64,000 nt of DNA from Spiroplasma poulsonii (GTDB lineage Bacteria; Bacillota_I; Bacilli_A; Mycoplasmatales; Mycoplasmataceae), in NCBI RefSeq assembly GCF_009866525.1, contig NZ_CM020866.1, positions 1,366,832 through 1,430,831 of the forward strand. Reading direction: 5' to 3'. This document shows, piece after piece, positions 31,771 to 41,293 of this stretch. How positions within the stretch are numbered: position 1 is the stretch's first letter; each line of letters begins with the position of its first letter. Below the pieces are notes generated by a model. It was not told the DNA's origin. It saw only the letters and a list, made by a program, of their open reading frames with translations, and made no database searches. The position numbers and the translations under genes were made by a program.

Positions 31771-32603
31771 TAATTATTAAAAACAACAAAGAAAAATATG
31801 CAATTACTAATTTATGCAAAACACTAAAAGTTCCTAGATCAACGTTTTATTATCAATTGAAATCAAATAATCCTAAATCAAACCATACTATTGATAATGC
31901 TGTTATCAGTATTTTCTTAAAAAGTCGTAAAAATTATGGTACAAGAAAAATTAAAGTTATGTTAGCACAACAAAATATTTTATTATCACGAATAAAAATT
32001 AGTAAAATAATGCAAAGATATAACTTAATTTCCAATTATACAAAACTTAAATATAAACATCAAAGTAACAAAAACGCTACATACAAATATCATAATTTGT
32101 TAAATCAAGAATTTAATAATTATAAACTACATGAAGTTGTTGTCAGTGATTTAACACAAGTTGCTATCAATAGCAAATGATATTATGTGTGCTTTCTAAT
32201 TGATTTATTTAATCGTGAAGTTATTGGTTATGATGTTAGTTCTCATAAAGATGCCAAATTAGTTGAAAATACTTTTAAAAAGCTTAGTTTTTCTTTAGAT
32301 AATATTAAAATATTTCATACTGATCAAGGCAGCGAATTTAATAACAATATCATTTACAATCTTTTAGCTAAAAACAATGTTGCAAAATCTTATAGTAAAC
32401 CAGGCTGTCCTTATGATAATGCTGTTTCTGAATCAACCTATAAAATTTTAAAAACAGAATTAATTAAAAACAGAAAATTTAAAAATATTGAACAATTTAA
32501 ATTAGAATTATTTGACTATGTTAATTGATACAATAATGTACGAATTCACAGCAAATTAAATTATTTAACACCAATTGAATATAAAAATCTTTACTCTACA
32601 TAA
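31764..32603 (+). CDS. IS3-family transposase OrfB (DDE integrase domain)
   Basis: The frame is -1 relative to orfA and overlaps its last codons; about 279 residues. An HTH_21 segment ('[13 protein letters not shown]') precedes the rve core with Asp in '[10 protein letters not shown]', Asp in '[12 protein letters not shown]' and Glu in '[14 protein letters not shown]'. It ends '[14 protein letters not shown]'. It is active as a fused OrfAB made by frameshifting in this family. All catalytic residues are present, so this copy may be functional. Confidence 0.9.
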
Positions 32604-32999
32604 AATTTGTCCAAAAAACCCTTGCCATTCCATAGCATTTACTTTAGTCATAATGTAGGAGAAAGTGGTGCGTTTGTTTTAAAAAAAGGTCAATCAACAT
32701 CAACAAAAATTAACGGTATTGATAAAACTGTTAATTCCATTGCCGTTGATAGTAATGATAATGTTTACTTCGGTGTTGCTGATGGAATTTATTTGTTAAA
32801 AAATGGTGAAACAACAGCAAATAAATTTAATGCAATAATAACTAGTACTATTAACTCGCTTACTGTTGATAGTTCAAATAACATTTATTTTGGAACAAAC
32901 AATAGTGCGTATGTGTTGAAACAAGGTTCAACAACATCAACAAAAATTGATGGTATTGATAAAACTGTTAATTCCATTGCCGTTGATAGTAATGATAAT

Positions 33000-34066
33000 A
33001 GACTTCTTGCGATACCATTTTTTATTAAAATATTATTATAAAATATAATTTATGAGGACATAAAAATATGAACAATAATAAATTTAATACTCTTAATGAT
33101 AGAGAATGGTTAAGATTAACAGGAATAAAAAAATCCACTTTTAATAAAATGTTAGATATTTTAAAAGTTGCTGAAATAGAAAAATTTAAAAAAGGTGGTA
33201 AAACTAATAAGTTATCATTAGAAAATAGATTATTGATGACTTTATTATATTGACGAGAATATCAGACTTATTTTCATCTTGGTAAAAGTTTTGATATTAG
33301 TGAGGCTAATTGTTATCGTAATATTAAGTGAATTGAAGATATTTTAATTAAAAACTCTGATTTTCAACAACTTGCTGGTAAAAAAGCACTAATAAATGAT
33401 TATTTTAATGATAAAACTATTATTATTGATGCTACCGAAACTCCAATCCAACGCCCAAAAAAAGACAAAAACAATCTTATTCTGGTAAAAAGAAAAAACA
33501 CACGATCAAAACACAAGTAATTATCGAACAAGAAACCAAAAAAATTATTGCAACAAGTTTTTCGCTCGGAAAAAAACATGATTATGCTTTATTTAAAGAA
33601 TCAAAAATCCCAATTTTAAAAAATACCAAATTAATAGTTGATAGTGGTTATCAAGGAATACAAAAAAATCACAATAATGTTCTAATACCTACAAAGAAAA
33701 CAAAGAAAAACCCTTTAAACAAAGAACAAAAGCAATATAATAGACTAGTTTCAAAAATGAGAATTATTATTGAAAATATTTTTGCTATTCTTAAAAAATT
33801 TAAAATTATTACAGAAAAATATCGTAATCGAAGAAAAAGATTTGGTTTAAGATTTAATTTAATTGCCTCAATTTATAATTTACAATTATTATATTTAACA
33901 TAAAATATTTATTTAAAATTAAATAATTTAAATAATAAATTAATTTTTCGTTGTGGAAAAATATTAAATTTTTAAATAAAAAACATAATTAATTAAAATT
34001 ATATTTTTCTATTAGTATCTTTTTTACAAATATTTGCAATTTTTTAACAAGTAATGCAAGAAGTCT
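33000..34066 (+). mobile_element. IS5-family element, copy 3 (intact)
   Basis: It is 1,067 bp with ends AGACTTCTTGC, and AAT is duplicated at 32997-32999 and 34067-34069. Comparing with the uninterrupted repeat at 32766 ('gataatgtttacttcgg') shows the exact pre-insertion sequence, which defines the element ends and the 3-bp duplication without doubt. Confidence 0.95.
33068..33903 (+). CDS. IS5-family transposase made by -1 frameshift (reference copy)
   Basis: The zero frame (33068-33520) gives 150 residues with an HTH ('LTGIKKSTFNKMLDIL', 'ISEANCYRNIKWIED') and the first Asp ('TIIIDATETPIQRP'). At CCA AAA AAA G (A7 at 33457-33463) a -1 slip continues as 'RQKQSYSGKKKKHTIKTQ', then 'LIVDSGYQGIQ' (second Asp) and 'KMRIIIENIFAILKKFK' (Glu), to TAA at 33901. 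The total is 278 residues. 'TE-PIQRP---Q-YSGKKK-HT' is a hallmark of IS5-family DDE enzymes and only forms across the shift, so programmed frameshifting is inferred. The first frame needs TGA=Trp. Confidence 0.9.
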
Positions 34067-35792
34067 AATGTTTACTTCGGTGTTGCTGATGGAATTTATT
34101 TGTTAAAAAATGGTGAAACAACAGCAAATAAATTTAATGCAATAAATGAATATACTTCTTCTATTAACCGCAACAATGATGACAATATTTATTTTAGTAG
34201 TTCTACGGGTACATTTGTTTTTCAATCTGCTTTGTCGTGAACAAAACAACAAAGTCAGTTTACTTTGGTGGATAGTAGTAAAACGCAAACTTGAACACGA
34301 AACGACTTGATTGCGGTTGATGGGGAGGTTAACATTGATATTGCTAACCCAAACATTAATAAAGTTATGTTTGATAATGTCCAACAAGGACAAACAAATA
34401 AACAATGAAAAATCAATGTTAAACCCGAAACTGCACCACGAGACCATAATTTACAAGTAATGTTTACTTTGGGTGGTAAGCAATATACCAGTGAAATTAC
34501 GGTCTCTATGCAGGCAAAAATAGATCCACCAAGCCCACCAGTGCAACAAACTCTAATTGATTTAATAAAAACTACTGATTTAGGTACTATCATTGATAAC
34601 AACGATAATACTATTTTCACTGCTGTTAATCAGAAAAACGGCAATGTCATTGATGATTTTTCACAAATTACAATTGAGAAAAAAGACAACAACAAAGCAA
34701 CTTTAAAAGCACGTGATGATAGTAAAAGCTACAAAGGTTCTGTTGATGTAACTTATAATGTTGTACCAGCGACAGTGGTTGACTTAAAAATTGATGTAAC
34801 ACCAACATCATCAAAAGCAACGGTAATAAAAGATTATCTAGGGCAAATTGATGATAGCAATATCACAAACCCAGTTAACACATTCTCTTATGCGAATAGT
34901 GAAAGTGTTATTACAATGGTTAAACCAACACCAAGTAGTGTTATAACTGGGGTTGTGTATGGTTGTGATGAGCAATGAAATAAAACATCACAATCAAGCA
35001 CCATTGACCCAACAAGTGGGATTAAACTTGATGGCTCACAGTTGGCAACAACAAATGGTAAATATGTTGTTGAACTGGCAGATAACTTAGGTCATACCAA
35101 TAATGTTTATTTACAAATTGCAAAGGACAAACAAGTAGCAAATTATTTTGATACTGATAATGGTAAACAGTTTGAAATGTGAGCCAAAGCAAATGGACAT
35201 GATAATATCCGTGGCTACGATGCTAGTCAATTGAATAAATTGTTTGAAGAAAGTAAAAACTGACAGCAACTAGCTAGTGATAGTCAATTTGCAACTGCTC
35301 TTGCTGATTGGTTTAAAACCAATGGTAAACTTGCTTCGAAAGAACCGTTGACAAAAGAGCAAGTAGTAGAGCAATTAAATAAACAAATTCCAAGTGATAT
35401 CACAATTCCTGCGGTAAATACTAGCAATTATGATGTAAACAAAGTTTCGTTTCAACTAAACCAAACTGAATTTAACCCAAACGATAAAGTCAACATTATT
35501 GTTAAATACAACAATGTCACAGCAGAACAATTTACTTTACAAATAAAAAACAGTAATGTACCAGATAATAAAAAAGGTGGTTTAACTGGTTTAGCAATTG
35601 TTGGAATTGTTGTTGGGTCGCTTGCGGGTTTTGCTCTTCTTGGGTGGTTGTTATGAAAATTTGTGGTTGACCGGTTTATTTTAGGACCAATCCGCGATAA
35701 AAAACAAAAAGCGTGAAGAATTAGAGAAGACAAATCCTTAGCAGAAATACAAGCCGAAGAAGAAGCCGAAAAAGAAAAAAGAGGGAAATAAC

Positions 35793-36002
35793 ATGAATTG
35801 AACAATTTTCTTTGCTGTGCTTATTCTTATCTGTCTTTTTGCTCGTCCGGCGTGGTGAGTATTTAGAAAAATACTAGGTCTTTTAGGTTTTATAACTGGT
35901 TTCTGCAAAGGCATTTGTGACGTTAGAAAGAAAAAGAAATTAAATAAACAAATGAAAGGAGGTGGTAGATATGATGTTGTTAGCGACAAGTGGGTCAACT
36001 AA
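35793..36002 (+). CDS. Small membrane protein in conjugation segment
   Basis: This encodes 69 residues. Hydrophobic helices (about 4-30 and 30-42) contain Cys residues, then a basic stretch 'DVRKKKKLNKQMKGGG'. Its ATG follows the adhesin stop by one base, and its last 32 bases overlap the next gene's start. No family is recognised; tight coupling suggests a membrane component of the same transfer apparatus. Confidence 0.5.
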
Positions 36003-36243
36003 CTTGCAAGAAATCGGTAATAAAATTATTTCCGTTGGAATGCCAATTCTAATCGGGTTAGCAGTAACAATTGGTATTGTTATGGTAGCATATTATGGCA
36101 TTGCTGGGAAATTTGCCAAAAACGCCGAACAACGCAGAGAAACGATTTCTCGTGTAACCTGAGTGGGGGTTTGTTTGGGAATTGTTATTCTTGCGAGTGC
36201 AATTGTATTGGGTCTAAAAGATGTTATTTTAGGCATTGCGTAA
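35971..36243 (+). CDS. Two-helix small protein, VirB2/pilin-like candidate
   Basis: This encodes 90 residues with an excellent ribosome binding site 'aaaggaggtgg'. Two long hydrophobic helices (about 22-45 and 68-88) flank a short basic loop 'GKFAKNAEQRRETISR'. That layout is the signature of VirB2/TrbC pilins and of the small proteins preceding VirB6 in Gram-positive conjugation operons. It also resembles filamentous-phage coat proteins, so a viral coat role is the alternative. The VirB6-like and VirB4-like neighbours favour the secretion role. Confidence 0.5.
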
Positions 36244-36259
36244 GGGGGAAAAAGAAAAT

Positions 36260-37726
36260 ATGGTCCAAAATAAAAAAGGGTTAAAAAACCCTTTTCGTGT
36301 TGGCAAATCGGCCAAGATAAAACCAACATCATTTAAAAATGTCATAGCCATTGTCAATAATATGATTAAGAAAATGGTTATCTTTCTTATTATATCATTT
36401 TTGCCGTTGATGTTAATAGCGGTTATTATTGTTGCTATCATCGCCGCGATTATAGCAATATTTACCCCTGACACAATCAATCATTTTACTAGCACTAACT
36501 CCTCAGAAATGTTTATACAATATAATCAATCAGTGAGTGATGGTGGTGGGGACGCACCAAGTTGGTTGCTTGGTAAAATTATGGACGCGGTATTTATGGT
36601 TTTATATATTATTTTCATAAAACCGTTGTTGTGGCTTTTAAATAAATTCCAAGACATAATTTATTTTATGTCGGGTGGGAATTTGGCAAATCGTTTGTTG
36701 TTTGAAAATAATACTGCTAGTGGTGTGCCGATGTTATTTATTATGATGTTATCAATTGCGGGAATAATATTGGCGTTGCTATTGGCAGGGCGGATGATTG
36801 AAATAATATTGGCTGATGAAAAACATAACAAGTTAAGAATGACATTGCGTAATATGATTTTATTGTTTGTAGCTATTCCGACAATACCAGTTATTTTCTA
36901 TACCTTGAATATTATTGTTAACTTGCTAACACAAGCGATTATGCAAGCAAGTAACTTGAAGCTTCAAAATATCGGGTTGTTTATATTTAATTCGTCGTTT
37001 GATAATGGTATGCACGACTTTGATTATGTGCCAGTGAGTTGAACGTTTACAGATAGTGGGCATTTTAATTATTTGCTGTGTTTGTTTTCAGAGGGCTTTA
37101 TGATTTACATTTTCTTGTTGATTGCATTGTTTTTATTTTGACGCACGGCTGAACTATTAATTCTTTATGTATTATCGCCCGTTGTGATAGTATCAGCAAT
37201 TCAAGATGAGGGACGAAGATTTAAAAACTGAAAAGAATTAACTGTTGCTCGCTTTATTAGTTTTAATATGGTTTTCTTGGCATATAGTTTGTTCTTATGG
37301 AGTATGTCGGTGTTCGCGGAAATTGGCAAAGCCATTCCCGACCCAACAACAAGACCAATTTTTACTTTATTAGGTATTTTTGCTTTTGGCATTGTTGTTG
37401 TGAAATCACCGCAACTCTTATCCTCACTGTTGGGTGGTACTACATCGTTGAGTGACGGGATTGGTAATATAATGGGGTTGAAAATAGCAACCAATACCTT
37501 TATGACTGGTGGTGCATTGACAGTTAGTGGTGTGAAGGCAAGTTATAGTTTAAGTAAGAAAACTGCTCGTGGAATTGGAGCGGTTCGTGCATATCAAGCT
37601 GGGGCGAAAGAACACGGGTTTAAAAATGTTGCCAAGGCACAATTTAAAAACGCATTCACTGGCGATTATAAAAATCAAAACAGCAAAACAAGTGAAAAAA
37701 TTAATCAGTGGTTCACTGATAAATAA
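36260..37726 (+). CDS. VirB6/TrbL-like conjugation membrane protein (Mbov_0396-type)
   Basis: This encodes 488 residues. A basic N-terminus is followed by a first helix ('MVIFLIISFLPLMLIAVIIV'), then an extracellular loop and six or so further helices, with 'ILYVLSPVVIVSAIQDEGRR' and 'WKELTVARFISFNMVFLAY' in the C-terminal half, as in VirB6/TrbL channels. Its basic cytoplasmic tail contains 'SLSKKTARGIGAVRAYQAG'. It corresponds in position and style to the large transmembrane protein of mycoplasma ICEs. It precedes the VirB4-type gene. Several Trp are TGA. Confidence 0.7.
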
Positions 37727-37822
37727 ATTTTAAATTGTCGTTTGTAACGCAGTGAAAGTTATTTTAATGAATAAAAGAATTAACTCAATGCGTTAAAAAC
37801 GCTTAGAAAGGAAACATAAAAT

Positions 37823-38170
37823 ATGGAAACAAAAGAAAACAAGTGAACAACAGTTAACATTATGGCACGCAGAAAACTAAAACGCGAAACCGAAAAGGCC
37901 AGTTTATTTTCTATCCCCAAGCATAGGGGGTTGTCGGTGTGAATTAGTAAAAAATGTATTCACGGGTCGCGTAACGGTAAAATGTTTGCTGTTAGTATTA
38001 AAAAGAATGATGAATATATGATTTGAATATATGACGCTGATAGCAACCGCCATTTAAAAAGTGAAATTTGACAAGGACAGTACTTAATCAATCTTTATCA
38101 AGCAGAATTTAAAAAGATTGTTGCTTGACTTGACAAACAACAAGCAACAAAAAACCTAGGGGGTGAATAA
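37823..38170 (+). CDS. Hypothetical basic protein in conjugation segment
   Basis: This encodes 115 residues, basic and Trp-rich with five TGA codons; ribosome binding site 'agaaaggaaac'. 'MARRKLKRETEKASLFSIPK' at about 14-33, then a beta-rich region with 'GKMFAVSIKKNDEYMIWIYD'. It ends 2 bases before the PrgI/VirB4-type gene. No domain is recognised; conserved placement between the VirB6-like and VirB4-like genes suggests an accessory transfer role. Confidence 0.5.
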
Positions 38171-38172
38171 TT

Positions 38173-38850
38173 ATGGATGATAATAAAGCACGCATTATTA
38201 CAAAACGAGCCAGTAAAATTCGTTTTACGATTTCTAATGCTCTTGGTGGTATTGGTAAAGTTGAAATTGGAATTATTGTAATTGATTTTTTAATTACAGC
38301 GTTGATATTTTCTTTTCTATTTAAGTATCAAATAATCGCTAGTGTGCTTATTACCATTTTTATGTGATTAACAAGCTTAATTTTAATGTTTCCAACAAAA
38401 AATGGAAACAAAGTATACAGCGTTATTTGAACTGCATTCAAATATATTTTTGTTAAAAAACAAAATAATGATGTTTTAAAAATTAGTCAAATTCAAAAAA
38501 TAGAAAACAATACCATTAAATTTAAACATAAAACTAGTGTTGTTTATCGTATTGAAGCTGTTGATATTTCGTTGGCTAATCAACAAGAGCGTGATACTCC
38601 TATCTATAAATTAGCAAGCATTTTTAAAACAATAGATATTGATTTTGAAATTTGTAAAATTCAAATTCCGTATGAATTTAACAAACAAATTAAAAATATT
38701 GATAAATTATTACTCAAAGAAAAAACTGAGTTTAAAAAAACTCAGTTAACAAATTGAAAAAATTGATATATGAATTTGCAATATGGTAATCAAAAATTAA
38801 AAACTGCTTACTTTTTAATGATTACTGCTGATAATGTTACTTTAATAAAT
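38173..38850 (+). pseudogene. PrgI-TrsE/VirB4-type conjugal ATPase, N-terminal fragment
   Basis: The frame runs 226 codons into the IS at 38851. Residues about 1-90 look like a PrgI-type membrane segment (two helices around 'GIIVIDFLITALIFSFLF'). Then 'IKFKHKTSVVYRIEAVDISL' and 'YKLASIFKTIDIDFEICKIQ' resemble the N-terminal domain of TrsE/VirB4 ATPases of spiroplasma plasmids and mycoplasma ICEs. The Walker-containing C-terminal half is missing, so it cannot power transfer. Confidence 0.6.
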
Positions 38851-39917
38851 AGACTTCTTGCATTACTTGTTAAAAAATTGCAAATATTTGTAAAAAAGAT
38901 ACTAATAGAAAAATATAATTTTAATTAATTATGTTTTTTATTTAAAAATTTAATATTTTTCCACAACGAAAAATTAATTTATTATTTAAATTATTTAATT
39001 TTAAATAAATATTTTATGTTAAATATAATAATTGTAAATTATAAATTGAGGCAATTAAATTAAATCTTAAACCAAATCTTTTTCTTCGATTACGATATTT
39101 TTCTGTAATAATTTTAAATTTTTTAAGAATAGCAAAAATATTTTCAATAATAATTCTCATTTTTGAAACTAGTCTATTATATTGCTTTTGTTCTTTGTTT
39201 AAAGGGTTTTTCTTTGTTTTCTTTGTAGGTATTAGAACATTATTGTGATTTTTTTGTATTCCTTGATAACCACTATCAACTATTAATTTGGTATTTTTTA
39301 AAATTGGGATTTTTGATTCTTTAAATAAAGCATAATCATATTTTTTTCCGAGCGAAAAACTTGTTGCAATAATTTTTTTGGTTTCTTGTTCGATAATTAC
39401 TTGTGTTTTGATCGTGTGTTTTTTCTTTTTACCAGAATAAGATTGTTTTTGTCTTTTTTTGGGCGTTGGATTGGAGTTTCGGTAGCATCAATAATAATAG
39501 TTTTATCATTAAAATAATCATTTATTAGTGCTTTTTTACCAGCAAGTTGTTGAAAATCAGAGTTTTTAATTAAAATATCTTCAATTCACTTAATATTACG
39601 ATAACAATTAGCCTCACTAATATCAAAACTTTTATCAAGATGAAAATAAGTCTGATATTCTCGTCAATATAATAAAGTCATCAATAATCTATTTTCTAAT
39701 GATAATTTATTAGTTTTACCACCTTTTTTAAATTTTTCTATTTCAGCAACTTTTAAAATATCTAACATTTTATTAAAAGTGGATTTTTTTATTCCTGTTA
39801 ATCTTAACCATTCTCTATCATTAAGAGTATTAAATTTATTATTGTTCATATTTTTATGTCCTCATAAATTATATTTTATAATAATATTTTAATAAAAAAG
39901 GGTATCGCAAGAAGTCT
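38851..39917 (-). mobile_element. IS5-family element, copy 4 (intact, reverse)
   Basis: It is 1,067 bp. The left flank is the VirB4-type gene; the right flank is the interior of another reverse copy (39918-40164). AAT lies on both sides, but because all copies are flanked by AAT or ATT this does not prove a single insertion event. Confidence 0.9.
39014..39849 (-). CDS. IS5-family transposase (frameshifted form), copy 4
   Basis: It has the same two-frame organisation as at 33068, with the A7 slip site intact. One substitution changes the His in 'GKKHDY' to Tyr. Confidence 0.85.
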
Positions 39918-40164
39918 AATAAAGTCATCAATAATCTATTTTCTAATGATAATTTATTAGTTTTACCACCTTTTTTAAATTTTTCTATTTCAGCAACTTT
40001 TAAAATATCTAACATTTTATTAAAAGTGGATTTTTTTATTCCTGTTAATCTTAACCATTCTCTATCATTAAGAGTATTAAATTTATTATTGTTCATATTT
40101 TTATGTCCTCATAAATTATATTTTATAATAATATTTTAATAAAAAAGGGTATCGCAAGAAGTCT
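39918..40164 (-). mobile_element. IS5-family element, copy 5 (5' fragment, reverse)
   Basis: These 247 bases are the transposase-proximal end of a reverse copy, including its ATG region (40096) and terminal repeat at 40164. The rest is absent; copy 4 abuts it at AAT. Its outer end forms the right boundary of the composite block. Confidence 0.9.
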
Positions 40165-40194
40165 ATTATATTCCTCCAATTTGATATTAATTAA
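40165..40194 (+). pseudogene. Pr6Pr-type membrane protein, 3' end
   Basis: After the duplicated ATT, the codons encode I-F-L-Q-F-D-I-N and a TAA stop at 40192. This is the frame left at 31071 and supplies a sensible C-terminus for the split protein. Confidence 0.75.
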
Positions 40195-40209
40195 TATAAT
40201 ACATTTTTT

Positions 40210-40392
40210 ATGTCTTTTTTATGTTATTATTTAATTAATAGATTTGTTGCACTTGCATTTACAATTTACAAAAGTAAAAAACTTTTTACAATAAAAAATC
40301 TACTGATCATATTTTCCTACCCAATATTTTCTTTAGGCATCAAGCAGCCCCCCTGCTTGGTTATTGTAACCTTTAAAATAATATTCATTTAA
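40210..40392 (+). CDS. Possible short membrane protein or gene remnant
   Basis: This encodes 60 residues, mostly hydrophobic, starting 16 bases after the Pr6Pr stop. 'FVALAFTIYKSKK' shares its DNA core with the 36-bp repeats at 4838 and 6953. No convincing ribosome binding site is present. It may be a fragment or noncoding. Confidence 0.25.
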   Translation: MSFLCYYLINRFVALAFTIYKSKKLFTIKNLLIIFSYPIFSLGIKQPPCLVIVTFKIIFI

Positions 40393-40398
40393 TTGATT

Positions 40399-40426
40399 AA
40401 AACCTCTTAAGAAATTAAGAGGTTTT
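40399..40426. terminator. Strong bidirectional terminator
   Basis: AAAACCTCTTAA pairs with TTAAGAGGTTTT across GAAA, with A/T runs outside. It serves the Pr6Pr region on one side and the epimerase gene on the other. Confidence 0.85.
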
Positions 40427-41264
40427 ATTTTTTTAATTCAACTTGTAATAAATATTCTTTTGTTGCTTGTGGAGCAAGATGATTAATTCATGGTTTTTGA
40501 TCAAATGGTGTTGTTGCATAATTAACATCATCTTGATGACCATCTCATGGTTCAACACAAATATATTTTGCATCATTTTGACATTTTCAAACCAAAACAT
40601 TAGGATAACCCTTTGTTGTTAAGCGGATAACTCGGATTGGATCAACAATTAATACTTGTTCAGTTGTTTGATTTAATAAAGCGTAACATTGCCCTGTCGC
40701 AAAATCATACTCATCTAATCCAATTTCATTTTTAACTTCTGTTGTCATTGTTGTTCCTAAAAAAGCACCGCCAGGAATATGCGTAACTATTTGAGGTTGA
40801 TCAAAAATAATTTTTCCTAAATGATCATCACAAATAAACGCTGGATGCCACCCAAAATTATAAGGTAATGGTTTTGAATCAAGATTAGTAATTTTAACCT
40901 TATTAATTAGCTCAGTTCCTACTAATTTATATGTTACTTCTAGTTTAAAGGTAAACGGATATTGGTCATAAAAAGTTTTTGCTGCAACATACTCAACAAC
41001 TAACATCTCCGTTGTCTGTGTAACAACTTTTCAGTCAGTAATAGCACGAAAAAAACCATACCCTGTCATATGATATGTTTTATCATCCAGGCGATATTGG
41101 TCATTAATTAATTTTCCTGTAATTGGAAAACAAATTGGTCATGATTTTTTTCAAGTGCTATCCTGTTGATAAACATATTCTTTGCCATCTTTTTTTAATG
41201 AAACTAATTCAAAAGGATTTTTACTAATCTGTGCTGTTAAGTTTTCATTTTTTAAAATGTACAT
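40425..41264 (-). CDS. Aldose 1-epimerase family protein
   Basis: This encodes 279 residues. 'CFPITGKL', 'HMTGYGFFR', 'LPYNFGWHPAF' (catalytic His region) and 'ICVEPWDGHQD' (catalytic Glu region) match the galactose mutarotase-like superfamily, LacX/YeaD type. It interconverts sugar anomers. Codon TGA is Trp at several sites. It is the last of three leftward genes for sugar metabolism with deoC and an oxidoreductase. Confidence 0.85.
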
Positions 41265-41293
41265 TCTTCTTCCCACTTTTCTATTTGTTTTAA

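Larger units (their letters stand above)
31418..32627 (+). mobile_element. IS3-family insertion sequence
   Basis: It is 1,210 bp bounded by TGG...CCA. The left end 'TGGATGGGTT...TTGGACAA' and the complement of the right end 'TGGCAAGGGTTTTTTGGACA' are imperfect inverted repeats with 5'-TG ends as usual for IS3. It contains orfA and orfB. Flanking bases show no duplication: the left side is an IS5-family fragment and the right side is the adhesin gene, so the surroundings were rearranged after or during insertion. Confidence 0.8.
32628..35791 (+). pseudogene. Spiroplasma adhesion-related protein (ARP/sarpin family), truncated and IS-split
   Basis: Two exon-like parts (32628-32999 and 34070-35791), separated by an IS at 33000-34066, make about 697 residues in one frame. 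The first part holds three to four sarpin-like units of about 40 residues ('VNSIAVDSNDNVYFG', then '-YVLK-GSTT', then 'KI-GID'). A long extracellular region follows, then one membrane helix ('GLTGLAIVGIVVGSLAGFAL') and a charged tail. This is the order of SARP1/ScARP surface adhesins on Spiroplasma plasmids. The N-terminus with the signal peptide is missing, replaced by the IS3 element. Genes for conjugation follow directly. Confidence 0.7.
31072..40164. mobile_element. Composite-transposon-like block bounded by inverted IS5-family ends
   Basis: Both outer ends are the transposase-proximal (left) end of the same IS, facing outwards in opposite orientation: AGACTTCTTGCGATACC at 31072 and its complement at 40164. 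ATT flanks both sides (31069-31071 and 40165-40167), and removing the block plus one ATT restores the reading frame of the host gene. The 9,093 bp hold an IS3 element, an ARP adhesin gene with an IS inside, four or five conjugation-type genes and two further IS copies. Confidence 0.75.

Noticed and set aside
35971-36243. Firm call as plectrovirus major coat protein
   Set aside because: The size and two helices would fit, but neighbours are VirB6-like and VirB4-like and follow an ARP gene, so a transfer-system pilin is preferred and the coat is kept only as an alternative.
31069-40167. Using the ATT duplication alone as proof of composite transposition
   Set aside because: All well-defined copies of this IS are flanked by AAT or ATT, so matching flanks arise by chance; the claim rests on like-end geometry and the restored host frame.
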